Source: Ignavibacteriota bacterium
Lineage (GTDB): Bacteria > Bacteroidota > Ignavibacteria > Kapaibacteriales > UBA2268
DNA length: 64,000 bases
Reading direction: 5' to 3'
Assembly (NCBI GenBank): GCA_020437395.1
Contig: JAGQWJ010000011.1
Coordinates: 1-64,000 of the forward strand
Position numbers and translations under genes: made by a program. Below, one piece after another: positions 44,621 through 53,996 of the stretch (within the stretch, counting starts at the first letter, position 1; each line of letters opens with the position of its first letter). The notes beneath the pieces were generated by a model. The model saw only the letters and a list, made by a program, of their open reading frames with translations, searched no databases and had not been told where the DNA came from.

Positions 44621-45507
44621 TATCTTTTTCCTTTTATATATTCTTCGAGTTTAAAAATTGAATATGTGTAATGAAATCCTTTTGTTTTTTCACCTTTACC
44701 TAATTCTATCGTAAAATTTTGTTCTTGTGTGAAATATTGCCAAATAGGCAGATGAAGTTTATTACTTATATAATTTTCAATGTGTCCATTAAGTACTGAA
44801 GTCATATAGAACAAAGCTTCTTTACTGTCAACAAAAACTTCACCATTTCCAGTAGTTGATAAATCAATTCTTGTACATTCATAGTCTAAAGTATCAACGG
44901 AACCCATATTCTCAATTAAATATGTTTGTACTACTTTAGGAGTTTGAAATCCATTTTCAACTAGGTTTAATGTATCTTTTTGAATTATGGTACTGTTACC
45001 TTTTGTACTACATTTTAATCCTAATGGTTGAATGAGGGATCCTTGAAATGGTCCACCCGAAGTAAAACCTTTACTTGTTGTGTCTGTGTACTGACTAGAA
45101 TATCTTCTTCCTAGCGAATCAATCTCAATAATGACTTTCTTGTTCAACCAAGGATGATTATCTCTCTTTACTTCTTCGTATAACGGTTTAAATTCACTTC
45201 CACTAAAATCTATACTCTCGTAAGAAAGAAAAAAATGCCCTGTTTTCTTATCTATCTTTTCACAAACTATTCTGATCTTATCATTTCTTTTCTTTGTCAG
45301 ATAACTATTCCAATCAACCACAATTGAGTCACCAGACTCAACACTATAAATCAAGGTGTCGCCCAAATTGAAACTATAAAAATGACAAAGTGTGTCTTTG
45401 GTTTGTTCAATATTTCCTGTAATCAAACTCTCATCTAATTTTTGATTTTGAGACTTAAGGGTTATAAATGTTGTTAATATAAATACACAAATTAATCTTA
45501 TTTTCAT
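44620..45507 (-). CDS. Exported protein of unknown function
   Basis: A 295-aa protein with a signal peptide (MKIRLICVFILTTFITLKSQ). The mature part looks all-beta, with polar strands such as CHFYSFNLGDTLIYSVESGD and a Lys-rich C-terminus (KLEEYIKGKR). No T9SS domain, lipobox or known family is recognised. It is convergent with frr and divergent from the large WD40 protein, from which it is separated by 110 bp. Confidence 0.8.
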   Translation of the reverse strand: MKIRLICVFILTTFITLKSQNQKLDESLITGNIEQTKDTLCHFYSFNLGDTLIYSVESGDSIVVDWNSYLTKKRNDKIRIVCEKIDKKTGHFFLSYESIDFSGSEFKPLYEEVKRDNHPWLNKKVIIEIDSLGRRYSSQYTDTTSKGFTSGGPFQGSLIQPLGLKCSTKGNSTIIQKDTLNLVENGFQTPKVVQTYLIENMGSVDTLDYECTRIDLSTTGNGEVFVDSKEALFYMTSVLNGHIENYISNKLHLPIWQYFTQEQNFTIELGKGEKTKGFHYTYSIFKLEEYIKGKR

Positions 45508-45557
45508 AGCTTTTTTTATTTTTTTCTTAAGTGAATTTCCAAAGTTAATATATTTAA

Positions 45558-45588
45558 TTGTTTTTGTTAAAACATTGTCTTAATTTTA
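45558..45588 (+). promoter_or_regulatory. Candidate promoter for the WD40/T9SS gene
   Basis: TTG at 45558-45560, 20 bp, then TAATTTTA at 45581-45588, one base from TAnnTTTG. It lies 29 bp before the ATG. Confidence 0.35.
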
Positions 45589-45617
45589 CGGATAAAGCCT
45601 TTAAAAATTATAGTATT

Positions 45618-48600
45618 ATGAAAAAGTTAATAACATTAGTATTTGCAGCAGTACTAATACTTAACACTTCTTTGTTTTCGCAGTCGGGTTTATTAGTTAC
45701 TGACTATGACTATTCGAGTTATCCGGAAGTTACAATTAAGTATTATGTATTCAAGAATTCAATAAATCAAAACTCACTTCTGAACTCAAACGATATTGTT
45801 ATTTTGAATAATGATATTAGCATCACAGATAAAAAAATAGAATGTAAGAATAATGTAAATCTCAACGACAATTCTGTTATTGTTTCAATAGACCTGGCAA
45901 TAGATAATAAAAATTATAATTTTGATTCGGTACTTAGTGCTGCAAATTATCTACAACTGAACACTCCAAACTCAGAGTTTGCATTGTCTTCTTTCAATAC
46001 TGTTAACCACTTAAACTACGATTTCGGACAATCTTACTCAAGTTTTAAAATTGAGTTAGAAAAATTAAAAAATAGCAATAAGTCACGAATAGATTCTGTT
46101 TTCTATTCCAATCCTGCTGGAGCCAACACAATTTTTCAGACTGCGAATACTCAAAATGGCAAACATATAGTAATCTTTACTGATAAAAGAAATTCAATTA
46201 AAAAGGAAAATCTTGATAAATTAAAGGCAGATGGAATAAAACTTTATCTAGTAGTTTTAGATGAGAAAGCAGACAAAGAGGTGAAAACTTATTTTGAATC
46301 AAACAATAGCACTTACTTATTTGAGAATATTTCAAAAAATAATCTAAAACTTGTTACGCTTGCTATTAAAGAGCTTATAAATGGTAATTTGCCTTGTGCG
46401 TTGGTTTACAAAGGCAATTTAGATTGTGACACAACAATTGTATCGAATATTTCTGTTCCATCTATCTCTGCAACAAAAGATATTAAATTTGAGATTAATT
46501 CAAATTTAGTTCCACGATTAGAGTTAGCACCATCTTTCTATGGGTTTAGTTCTGTTTTACCAGGTCTAAAAAAAGAAGCAGATATTGTTATAACTGCTGT
46601 TAATACTGATATTAACATAGATAGTATCTATTTTTCAGATGATAAGAATGGAGTATTCAGATTCCTTTCTGGTCAAATAACCTCTCCTCAAACTATAACT
46701 AATGGAAATAATTGGACTGTGAGAATAGAATATGCACCAAAAGATTCTAATATTGTTTTTACCAAATTGATGATCACTTCCGATGCATGTTTCAATGAGG
46801 AAGTTTTAATAACTGGCGGTTTTCCAAATACACCACCAGTGGTTAAAAATATCGAGATTGTGGCACCGAATAAATGCGATGAAAAGTTAATAGTTGGGGA
46901 TAGATACAAAGTTGAATGGACGGGACTACTGCCAAGCGATGTTATTCAGCTTGAATACTCAACTGACAACGGAGTAAATTGGGATACACTTGCAAGTAAT
47001 GTTACTGATTTGAACTATAACTGGACTGTACCAGACATTGAAAGTGATGAATGTTTAGTGAGAGGAATTCAACTTTGGCCTAATAATATTGGTAGAACAT
47101 TAGATTTAGTTCATCCTGATGCTGTGAATACTGCCTTTTTTGATCATGTTGATGGTTCCAAATGTGTTACATCATGTGATGATGGTGGTGTTAGAATATG
47201 GAACACAAATACAGGAAAATTGGTAAAACATTTCAAAGGACATACAGATAACGTCAACTTTGCTGTGTTTAGTCCTGATGACTCAAAAATAGCATCTGCC
47301 AGCAATGATACAAGTGTAATATTGTGGGATTCGAATGATGACAATGCACCTTTGAATATATTCAATAATCATAATGATGTAGTTAGATCAGTAAACTTTA
47401 GTCCAAATGGTACTGAAATTATATCTGTTGATAAATCGGGTGTTTGTAAAATATTTGATGTCAATAGTGGTACCCAATTACACTCTTTCTCACCTGATGG
47501 AATTAAGCCGCTATGGTTTGGTACATATCATCCTTCAGGTGATTTTTATTTGACAGGTGGTAATGGCGGTAGTGTAAAAGTGTGGGATGTAAATACGAAT
47601 GAATTTGTAAAAGAATTTAAAATTGTAGGTTGGGTAAGTCAATTTGCTTTGAATAGAGATGGTAGTAGATTGCTTATAGTGGATATATTAACTAAAGAAA
47701 TTACTGTTTGGGATTATATTAACAATACTAAACTATTTACACTTAAGCATAATACTCAAGAGAACCGACCATTGAATTCTGGGTCATTTAATGATTTTGG
47801 TGGCAAAGAATATATCTTGACTTCAGGAGATGATTATACTGCTATTTTATGGGACTCAAATGGTGATAGTATCAATGTCTATAAAGAGCACACTAATTCT
47901 GTAAGAACAGCGAATTTTAATTTTGATGGACAACGAGTAATTACATCAAGTTGGGATGAAACGGCAAAGATTTGGAATCTTGATGAAAGAGATTTACAAA
48001 TGGATACTTCCGATTGTCAATTTACAATTACAAAATTAAAATATGACTCAAAAGGTTTGTATTTTGGCGACACTTATCTTGGTGATTACAAGGATACATT
48101 GTTTAATGATGCACTAACCAACTTAAATAATTTTCAATTTTCTATTAGAAATGCATTTCTCCGAGGAGCTAATGTATCAGATTTCGAAATTACTAATGAT
48201 TTGATTAATAAAGTTATTGATACACTTGAAACAAATAATTTTATTAGTCTTAATGTAAGATTTAAACCTACTGATTTGGGAATTAGAACTGCAGAATTAG
48301 TCTTGGATATACCTGGAAATCAAGTAGTCGTGCAGCTAGAAGGAAACTGTACTAAAAGGGATTTAGAGATTGTAGAAGGTGCAATTATTTATGAAAAAGT
48401 TGACATAGGTGATTTCAGAGATAAGATAGTTGATATTGTTGTAAGAAACAACTCAGAAAATGATCTTACTATTGATTCAGTTTATATTGATATACCAAGA
48501 AATAACGACTATTCATTAGTAATTGATAAACCAATAAATGAACTTAAAAAAGGCCGTGAACTAGGTATAATCGCTAGGTTTGCTCCGCAATATATAGATA

Positions 48601-49406
48601 GGTCAAATGCCGATATTGTGTTTATTCATAACGGAAATAATTCGCCAACGAGAATATCTTTGTTTGGAAGCGGATCCATCCCAGTATTCGACACAACCAC
48701 AGTAAGTATATCGAATATTGAAGCAGCATCGAACAACAGAGTAATTGCGAAGATTAATATCACAGAATTGAAACAAGAACTTAAGAATGAGGAGTTTAAA
48801 GGCATAACTTTAGATTTGTCATTTAATCCTACTTTGTTATATCCCGATTTTTCGATTAAATCTGACGAAATAAAGAATGGTATTAGGACAGTTAGAGTTG
48901 ATATTGAAGTAAAAGAAGATTGGTTTGCTAATGATAGCAAAGTGAATAGGATACAATCAAACGAAGTAGAAGTTGCTGAATTTCCATTCAGAACTGCTCT
49001 AGGTAACGACTCAACGTCGATATTGGACATAAGTAGCTCGAAAGTCTTAGGTAAAGCAAAATTGAAGATTTTTGAATCAGATGGAAATTTTAGATTGTTG
49101 GATCTATGTACAGAAGGTGGTACTAGACTATTTGACGGATCAGGAAGTTTCAAATTAGAAAATCCTAGTCCGAATCCACTTAGTGCCAATACATTTGTAA
49201 ATTATGAATTATTAGAAGATAGTCAGGTGGATTTAGACATTATTGATTACAGAGGAATAGGAATTTTAAGTATAGATTCTGGATTCAAATCTAAAGGAAT
49301 TTATTCAGTTCCATTTAATATTAATAATATTCCAACAGGTTTTTATTTTATAAGATTAAAAACCCCGAACCAAAGTATAGTTAAAAAAATTCAAATTGAA
49401 AGATAA
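45618..49406 (+). CDS. Large secreted WD40-repeat protein with T9SS sorting domain
   Basis: 1262 aa; start at ATG 45618, just before the signal peptide (KKLITLVFAAVLILNTSLFSQ). Residues about 60-270 look like a degenerate vWA fold (NSVIVSIDLAIDNKNYNFDS; GKHIVIFTDKRN). Ig-like segments follow, one with DRYKVEWTGLLPSDVIQLEY (about 415-435). A WD40 propeller spans about 497-790 (VRIWNTNTGKLVKHFKGH; VILWDSND; VKVWDVNTNEFV; AKIWNLDERD). Two ASPM/SPD-2/Hydin-like domains follow to about 1015. The end is a T9SS type A domain (NPSPNPLSANTFVNYELLED to KKIQIER). Probably a surface binding or scaffold protein. Confidence 0.9.
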   Translation: MKKLITLVFAAVLILNTSLFSQSGLLVTDYDYSSYPEVTIKYYVFKNSINQNSLLNSNDIVILNNDISITDKKIECKNNVNLNDNSVIVSIDLAIDNKNYNFDSVLSAANYLQLNTPNSEFALSSFNTVNHLNYDFGQSYSSFKIELEKLKNSNKSRIDSVFYSNPAGANTIFQTANTQNGKHIVIFTDKRNSIKKENLDKLKADGIKLYLVVLDEKADKEVKTYFESNNSTYLFENISKNNLKLVTLAIKELINGNLPCALVYKGNLDCDTTIVSNISVPSISATKDIKFEINSNLVPRLELAPSFYGFSSVLPGLKKEADIVITAVNTDINIDSIYFSDDKNGVFRFLSGQITSPQTITNGNNWTVRIEYAPKDSNIVFTKLMITSDACFNEEVLITGGFPNTPPVVKNIEIVAPNKCDEKLIVGDRYKVEWTGLLPSDVIQLEYSTDNGVNWDTLASNVTDLNYNWTVPDIESDECLVRGIQLWPNNIGRTLDLVHPDAVNTAFFDHVDGSKCVTSCDDGGVRIWNTNTGKLVKHFKGHTDNVNFAVFSPDDSKIASASNDTSVILWDSNDDNAPLNIFNNHNDVVRSVNFSPNGTEIISVDKSGVCKIFDVNSGTQLHSFSPDGIKPLWFGTYHPSGDFYLTGGNGGSVKVWDVNTNEFVKEFKIVGWVSQFALNRDGSRLLIVDILTKEITVWDYINNTKLFTLKHNTQENRPLNSGSFNDFGGKEYILTSGDDYTAILWDSNGDSINVYKEHTNSVRTANFNFDGQRVITSSWDETAKIWNLDERDLQMDTSDCQFTITKLKYDSKGLYFGDTYLGDYKDTLFNDALTNLNNFQFSIRNAFLRGANVSDFEITNDLINKVIDTLETNNFISLNVRFKPTDLGIRTAELVLDIPGNQVVVQLEGNCTKRDLEIVEGAIIYEKVDIGDFRDKIVDIVVRNNSENDLTIDSVYIDIPRNNDYSLVIDKPINELKKGRELGIIARFAPQYIDRSNADIVFIHNGNNSPTRISLFGSGSIPVFDTTTVSISNIEAASNNRVIAKINITELKQELKNEEFKGITLDLSFNPTLLYPDFSIKSDEIKNGIRTVRVDIEVKEDWFANDSKVNRIQSNEVEVAEFPFRTALGNDSTSILDISSSKVLGKAKLKIFESDGNFRLLDLCTEGGTRLFDGSGSFKLENPSPNPLSANTFVNYELLEDSQVDLDIIDYRGIGILSIDSGFKSKGIYSVPFNINNIPTGFYFIRLKTPNQSIVKKIQIER

Positions 49407-49408
49407 TT

Positions 49409-50662
49409 ATGATAAGATCACCAAGAGGAACTAATGATATACTACCTGCTGAAATAAGCAAATGGCATTATTTGGAATCAGCAATTAGAAAGGTAACTAC
49501 TCAGTTTGGATATTCCGAAATTAGAACTCCTATATTTGAGTCAACCGAAGTTTTTGCAAGGAGCATAGGTGATAGTTCAGATATAGTAAATAAGGAAATG
49601 TACACTTTCTTCGACAGAGGGGAAAATTCAATAACTTTAAGACCAGAAATGACAGCAGCTCTTGTTAGAGCATGTATTCAGAATAGTTTGGCAAATAGGG
49701 GTGAGTTAGAACGATTATGGTACTACGGACCGTTTTTCCGTTATGAAAGACCACAGAAAGGAAGATTTAGACAATTTCATCAATTCGGAGCAGAATGTCT
49801 TTCCTCTCCTAATCCTGAAGCAGATGCTGAAGTTATTCTTTTAGCTCATTCGCTAATTTCAGATTTAGGAATAAATGATTATTTACTTAATATCAATTCT
49901 CTTGGCAATAATGCATCCAGAGATAGATATAGAGATTCATTAGTTGAATACTTCAGCAAATATAAAAACGATTTATCAGAAGATTCATTAAGAAGACTGA
50001 CCACTAACCCATTAAGAATATTAGATTCAAAAGATATAAAAGATAACAAAATAATAGAAGACGCACCTCAAATTATAGATTCTTTAGATGATGAGAGTAA
50101 GAAACACTTTGATTACGTAATTAATTTGTTGGAATCTGTAAATGTGGCTTACAATGTAAGTTCTAAACTTGTAAGGGGGCTTGATTATTACTCCCACACA
50201 GTTTTTGAGTTCCAAAGTTCGGCTCTTGGTTCTCAAGATTCATTCGGTGGAGGTGGTAGATACGACGGCTTATTCGAACAGCTTGGAGGCAAATTCACAC
50301 CAGCTGTTGGTTTTGCACTGGGTGTAGAAAGAGTATTATTGATATTAGACTCACTAAATAAAAGTGAAAAAGAAAATAAAATAGATATTCAGATTATTAT
50401 TGGCGATGAAAGATATATAAATTCTGGATTTAATATTTCAAATGTATTACGAAAGCAAGGTCTTAACGTATTAATTGATATTCAAAGAAAATCATTTAAA
50501 TCACAAATGAAAGACGCAAATAAGAATAATGCAAACTATGTTATTATATTAGCAGAAAGAGAAATGAACGATAATGCCGTTGTACTTAAGAATATGTTGA
50601 ACGGTGAGCAACAAACAATAGCAACGGACAAGATAGATACTATTAAGAATTTTATAAAATGA
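49409..50662 (+). CDS. hisS: Histidine-tRNA ligase
   Basis: A 417-aa class II synthetase. Motifs are SPRGTNDILPAEISKWHYLE, motif 2 YYGPFFRYERPQKGRFRQFH, the His-binding LVRGLDYYSHTVFEF and GGGGRYDGLFEQLGG, and motif 3 PAVGFALGVERVLLIL. The C-terminal anticodon domain is present. It lies 2 bp after the WD40 protein stop and overlaps the kinase gene by 4 bp. Confidence 0.98.
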   Translation: MIRSPRGTNDILPAEISKWHYLESAIRKVTTQFGYSEIRTPIFESTEVFARSIGDSSDIVNKEMYTFFDRGENSITLRPEMTAALVRACIQNSLANRGELERLWYYGPFFRYERPQKGRFRQFHQFGAECLSSPNPEADAEVILLAHSLISDLGINDYLLNINSLGNNASRDRYRDSLVEYFSKYKNDLSEDSLRRLTTNPLRILDSKDIKDNKIIEDAPQIIDSLDDESKKHFDYVINLLESVNVAYNVSSKLVRGLDYYSHTVFEFQSSALGSQDSFGGGGRYDGLFEQLGGKFTPAVGFALGVERVLLILDSLNKSEKENKIDIQIIIGDERYINSGFNISNVLRKQGLNVLIDIQRKSFKSQMKDANKNNANYVIILAEREMNDNAVVLKNMLNGEQQTIATDKIDTIKNFIK

Positions 50663-51912
50663 AATTTCTTGAAAAAATAGATTTCCACAAAATTGCAATA
50701 ATGCCTGCTTTCCGTTGGCAATTCAAACTTGCACTAATATTTATTGCTCTTTTAACTGTTATTGTAATTATCTTCCAAACTCAGATAGTAGTTCAAGATA
50801 TTATAGAGAAAGAGAGAAACCTTATAAAATCATACTCTAAGATTCTTGAAAGTCTAGAAGACCCCAATTTTGAGAATATTGAGTTTTCACTTTTACTCAA
50901 TGACCAGATTTTACCTAATATATCATTCCCAATGATATTAACAGATGATAAGAATGAACCATTATTTCCTTTTGAAAATAATATCAGAAACATAGAGATT
51001 GACTCGACTAAATCGCTATCAGTTCAAAGAGAAATGTTAAAAAAGCAGATTATTGATATGGCTCAGACTTATGACCCTATAGTAATCAAAGACCACAATG
51101 GAAAAGTACTTTCTAAAATATATTATAATAACTCAGATTTAGTTACTGCACTACAACTTTACCCAATATTAGCAGTCATTGGTGTTATTGTCCTTCTTAC
51201 AATTGGCTATATAATATTTAGTAGCGTTAGGAGAAATGAAGAATCGAAAGTCTGGGTTGGTATGTCAAAAGAGGCAGCACATCAATTAGGTACACCTCTA
51301 TCATCTCTACTTGCGTGGATGGAGATTCTTAGACTTAATATAGACGAACCGAGAGCAATTAGTGAGACTCTATCTGAAATGGATAATGATGTAAATAGAA
51401 TGAAAACTATTGCAAATCGATTTTCAAAAATAGGTTCCAAACCTGAATTGGACAATGAACATATTTTTTATGTTATTGATTCTGCCTGTAATTATGTTGA
51501 AAAAAGATTACCTCATCTAGGAAGAAAAGTCGAAATAATCAGAGATTTTCCAAAGGAAAAAGTTGTTGTTGAGATGAATGTAGATCTTTTTACTTGGGTT
51601 ATGGAAAATCTCATAAAAAATGCTGCTGAATCTATAGAAGAAGACAACGGAAGAATAAGAGTATCTATGAGAGTAACGGGTAAGAAAGTTATCATTTTTG
51701 TTAAAGATAATGGAAAGGGGATGACAAATAGTTTGAAAAAACAGATATTTATACCTGGATTCACAACAAAAAAACGTGGATGGGGACTAGGACTTAGTTT
51801 ATCAAAAAGAATAATTGAAGATTATCACAAGGGTAGAATTTGGGTTGAAGATACATTCCCAGGTAAGGGTACCACTTTTGGTATAGAAATACCTGTGATA
51901 ACTAGTAATTAG
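50659..51912 (+). CDS. Sensor histidine kinase
   Basis: A 417-aa membrane kinase. TM1 is about residues 23-45 and TM2 about 168-190, around a ~120-residue external sensor domain. The H box is AAHQLGTPLSSLLAWMEIL (His at about 208). The N box is NLIKNAAESI and the G boxes are VKDNGKGM and RGWGLGLSLSKRIIEDYH. There is no HAMP or receiver domain. The ATGA overlap with hisS suggests coupling. No response regulator gene is nearby, so it is an orphan by position. The QLGTPL form of the H box is seen in FCB-group kinases. Confidence 0.92.
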   Translation: MKFLEKIDFHKIAIMPAFRWQFKLALIFIALLTVIVIIFQTQIVVQDIIEKERNLIKSYSKILESLEDPNFENIEFSLLLNDQILPNISFPMILTDDKNEPLFPFENNIRNIEIDSTKSLSVQREMLKKQIIDMAQTYDPIVIKDHNGKVLSKIYYNNSDLVTALQLYPILAVIGVIVLLTIGYIIFSSVRRNEESKVWVGMSKEAAHQLGTPLSSLLAWMEILRLNIDEPRAISETLSEMDNDVNRMKTIANRFSKIGSKPELDNEHIFYVIDSACNYVEKRLPHLGRKVEIIRDFPKEKVVVEMNVDLFTWVMENLIKNAAESIEEDNGRIRVSMRVTGKKVIIFVKDNGKGMTNSLKKQIFIPGFTTKKRGWGLGLSLSKRIIEDYHKGRIWVEDTFPGKGTTFGIEIPVITSN

Positions 51913-52411
51913 ATTCATCTCTCCATTGTTGAATTTTCCATATCTCATTCGAATTATTTCTTACTAACTGTATGTTTGCTCTACCGTTTATCCTCGTTAT
52001 ATCATCTGCTTTAAATGACAATTGGAGATTAAAGCTACGAAGTATATTTTTTGATAGAGAATCACCTATTTCAAAAATAATTTCATTCCAAATTAAGTCA
52101 ATGCTTTCCGTTGAGTCAAACAAAGTTCTTGTTGTTCTTAAGTCAATATCTTTACCCCACGAATTATCAATTCCTAATTCATAATTCCTATAAATAAAGG
52201 TGAATTTATCATCTAACAGATTGCTATAAACCGAAGTGTCTGCAAATATGTAAGCATAACGCCAGTTTTGGAATACACCTTCAACTGTCATCTGGTCACT
52301 TAGTACTAGGTTGCCTTCCTCGCCCGTGTATTTGCTTGGTGCAAAAGGGTTACAGGAAGAAAGAACCAATAATACTACTAATAATAATATTTTGATTTTA
52401 AATAAGACCAT
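51902..52411 (-). CDS. Lipoprotein, NTF2-like small domain (putative)
   Basis: A 169-aa lipoprotein; lipobox VLSSC with Cys20. The mature part has WRYAYIFADTSVYSNLLDDKF and ends NEIWKIQQWRDES. This layout (short helix, strands, closing WxIxxWxD) resembles NTF2/SnoaL-like domains, but the family assignment is tentative. Its end overlaps the kinase gene (convergent) by 11 bp, and its start overlaps the similar upstream lipoprotein gene by 34 bp. Confidence 0.78.
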   Translation of the reverse strand: MVLFKIKILLLVVLLVLSSCNPFAPSKYTGEEGNLVLSDQMTVEGVFQNWRYAYIFADTSVYSNLLDDKFTFIYRNYELGIDNSWGKDIDLRTTRTLFDSTESIDLIWNEIIFEIGDSLSKNILRSFNLQLSFKADDITRINGRANIQLVRNNSNEIWKIQQWRDESNY

Positions 52412-52965
52412 GAATAGAGAGATTTATTATCGGATTGAAAGTCATACCAACTAGTAATATACCAAAATCCACTTGAGCTATTTTTTAATACTATTCTGGT
52501 GTTTCCAGAATAATTTCTATCAGAAAGATCATTAGTAAATTCAATATTTAGATAGTAATTTGCAGTAAATATAATTGAGTCATTAAAATTCTGATATTCA
52601 ACATCTGTAAAATTTACATTAGGATTAGTTTCATCTAAAATAGAAGCAACCATCGAAGTAAAATATTTTTCTTCGTTCCTTCTGTACCATTCTGAAAATA
52701 ATACTTGGAACTGAGCCATTGATTGGGGGTCCGCAATATAAATAAAATCTGTTAAACCAGAAGTGCTTGAATCAGATAAACACAATAGATAGTTGTTCAA
52801 ATTCTTCTCTTTAATTGAGTTCTTTAGGTTTTCTATTACAATATCGTATGAAGTAGGTGGAATATATCCAGTTCCAGATATATCTGGTTCTTCAGGTGTT
52901 CTTGTTTGGAATAAGTCACAAGAATAGAATGAAATAGAAATAAATATGTACAATAACATTCTCAT
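52378..52965 (-). CDS. Lipoprotein, similar in plan to the next gene (putative)
   Basis: A 195-aa lipoprotein; lipobox FYSC with Cys16. It has LKNSIKEKNLNNYLLCLSDS and ends GFWYITSWYDFQSDNKSLYSWSYLKSK, the same plan as the adjacent 169-aa protein (WKIQQWRDES). The two are likely divergent paralogues, perhaps acting as a pair in the periplasm. It is preceded by recR with a 4-bp overlap. Confidence 0.78.
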   Translation of the reverse strand: MRMLLYIFISISFYSCDLFQTRTPEEPDISGTGYIPPTSYDIVIENLKNSIKEKNLNNYLLCLSDSSTSGLTDFIYIADPQSMAQFQVLFSEWYRRNEEKYFTSMVASILDETNPNVNFTDVEYQNFNDSIIFTANYYLNIEFTNDLSDRNYSGNTRIVLKNSSSGFWYITSWYDFQSDNKSLYSWSYLKSKYYY

Positions 52966-53558
52966 CTAACCAATACTCGCCCTTCCAACGCACGACTTAT
53001 AGTAGCATTGTCCGAATATTCTATACTAGTTCCCAGCGGTATTCCACTTGCCAACTTTGTTACTTTTATGTTTAATGGCTTGATAAGATTTGCTAAATAT
53101 TGAGCTGTTATATCGCTCTCCACATTAGGGTTTAAAGCTATAATCACTTCATCGACTCCTTGTAGTCTATTTATTAACTCTCTGATTTTCAAATCTTCAG
53201 CATTTATGTTGTTTAATGGATTTATTACACCGTGTAATACGTGAAACAAACCTGAAAACTCATTTGTATTATCAATATAACTTACATCAGATGGGTCCTC
53301 TACAACACATATCTTAGATTTATCCCTTTTCTCAGATTGACAAATTTTACAAACTTCTAATTCAGTAAAATTATAACAAACCTTGCAGAGGTTAACATTT
53401 TGTACCAAATCTAATAAGGTGGAAGAAAATTTATTAGCATATTCAATATCCTGTTTGAGAATAAAATATGTCAACCTTCTTGCAGTTTTTTTCCCAATTG
53501 TTGGTAATGAAGAAAGAATATCTACCATTCTTTCAATATTATCTACACCATTCTTCAT
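52962..53558 (-). CDS. recR: Recombination mediator protein RecR
   Basis: A 198-aa RecFOR repair protein. It has an N-terminal HhH (LSSLPTIGKKTARRLTYFIL), a zinc finger (CKVCYNFTELEVCKICQS), and a Toprim domain (KICVVEDPSDVSYIDNTNEF, and IIALNPNVESDITAQYL). The C-terminal TKLASGIPLGTSIEYSDNATI is typical. It is directly coupled to ybaB (1-bp overlap), the common ybaB-recR order. Confidence 0.97.
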   Translation of the reverse strand: MKNGVDNIERMVDILSSLPTIGKKTARRLTYFILKQDIEYANKFSSTLLDLVQNVNLCKVCYNFTELEVCKICQSEKRDKSKICVVEDPSDVSYIDNTNEFSGLFHVLHGVINPLNNINAEDLKIRELINRLQGVDEVIIALNPNVESDITAQYLANLIKPLNIKVTKLASGIPLGTSIEYSDNATISRALEGRVLVR

Positions 53559-53884
53559 TACAAACCTAAGTTTAAACCCGGTATGTTTGGAATACCATCT
53601 TTGAGTTTACCCATTTCTTGTTCCACTGTTTTTTCTACTTCTTCAATTGCCTTATTAGTAGCTGCCACAATTAAATCTGTAATCATAGTCATATCTTCCG
53701 ATTTAAGAATAGCATCGTCAATATCGATAGATTTTACTCTCGTATCGCAAGACATAGTTACCTTTACCATCCCTCCACCAGACTCAGCAGACACCTTTAT
53801 TTCCTTTAATCTTCTTTTGGTTTCTTCCATTTCTGTTTGCATGTTTCTGATTTTCTCCATCATGCCACCAAGATCAAAACTCAT
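53558..53884 (-). CDS. YbaB/EbfC family nucleoid-associated protein
   Basis: A 108-aa small DNA-binding protein. Features are MMEKIRNMQTEMEETKRRLK, VSAESGGGMVKVTMSCDTRVKSIDID and the C-terminal Gly/Pro-rich tail (PNIPGLNLG). It dimerizes and bends DNA in other species. It is upstream of recR, as in most bacteria. Confidence 0.95.
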   Translation of the reverse strand: MSFDLGGMMEKIRNMQTEMEETKRRLKEIKVSAESGGGMVKVTMSCDTRVKSIDIDDAILKSEDMTMITDLIVAATNKAIEEVEKTVEQEMGKLKDGIPNIPGLNLGL

Positions 53885-53996
53885 ATTTATTCTCCTTAAA
53901 AATTTAAAACTAATTCAAATATTATACGTTTAACTATGTAAGTTAATACAAACTAATAAATTTTTTTACTACTTATTAAAAAAGAGAGATGGAAAT

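Noticed and set aside
45558-45617. Upstream TTG start for the WD40/T9SS gene
   Set aside because: It would put 20 residues before a typical signal peptide; ATG 45618 is the natural start.
48626-49189. 187-aa open frame on the minus strand inside the WD40/T9SS gene
   Set aside because: Shadow of a certain gene on the other strand; no recognisable protein features.
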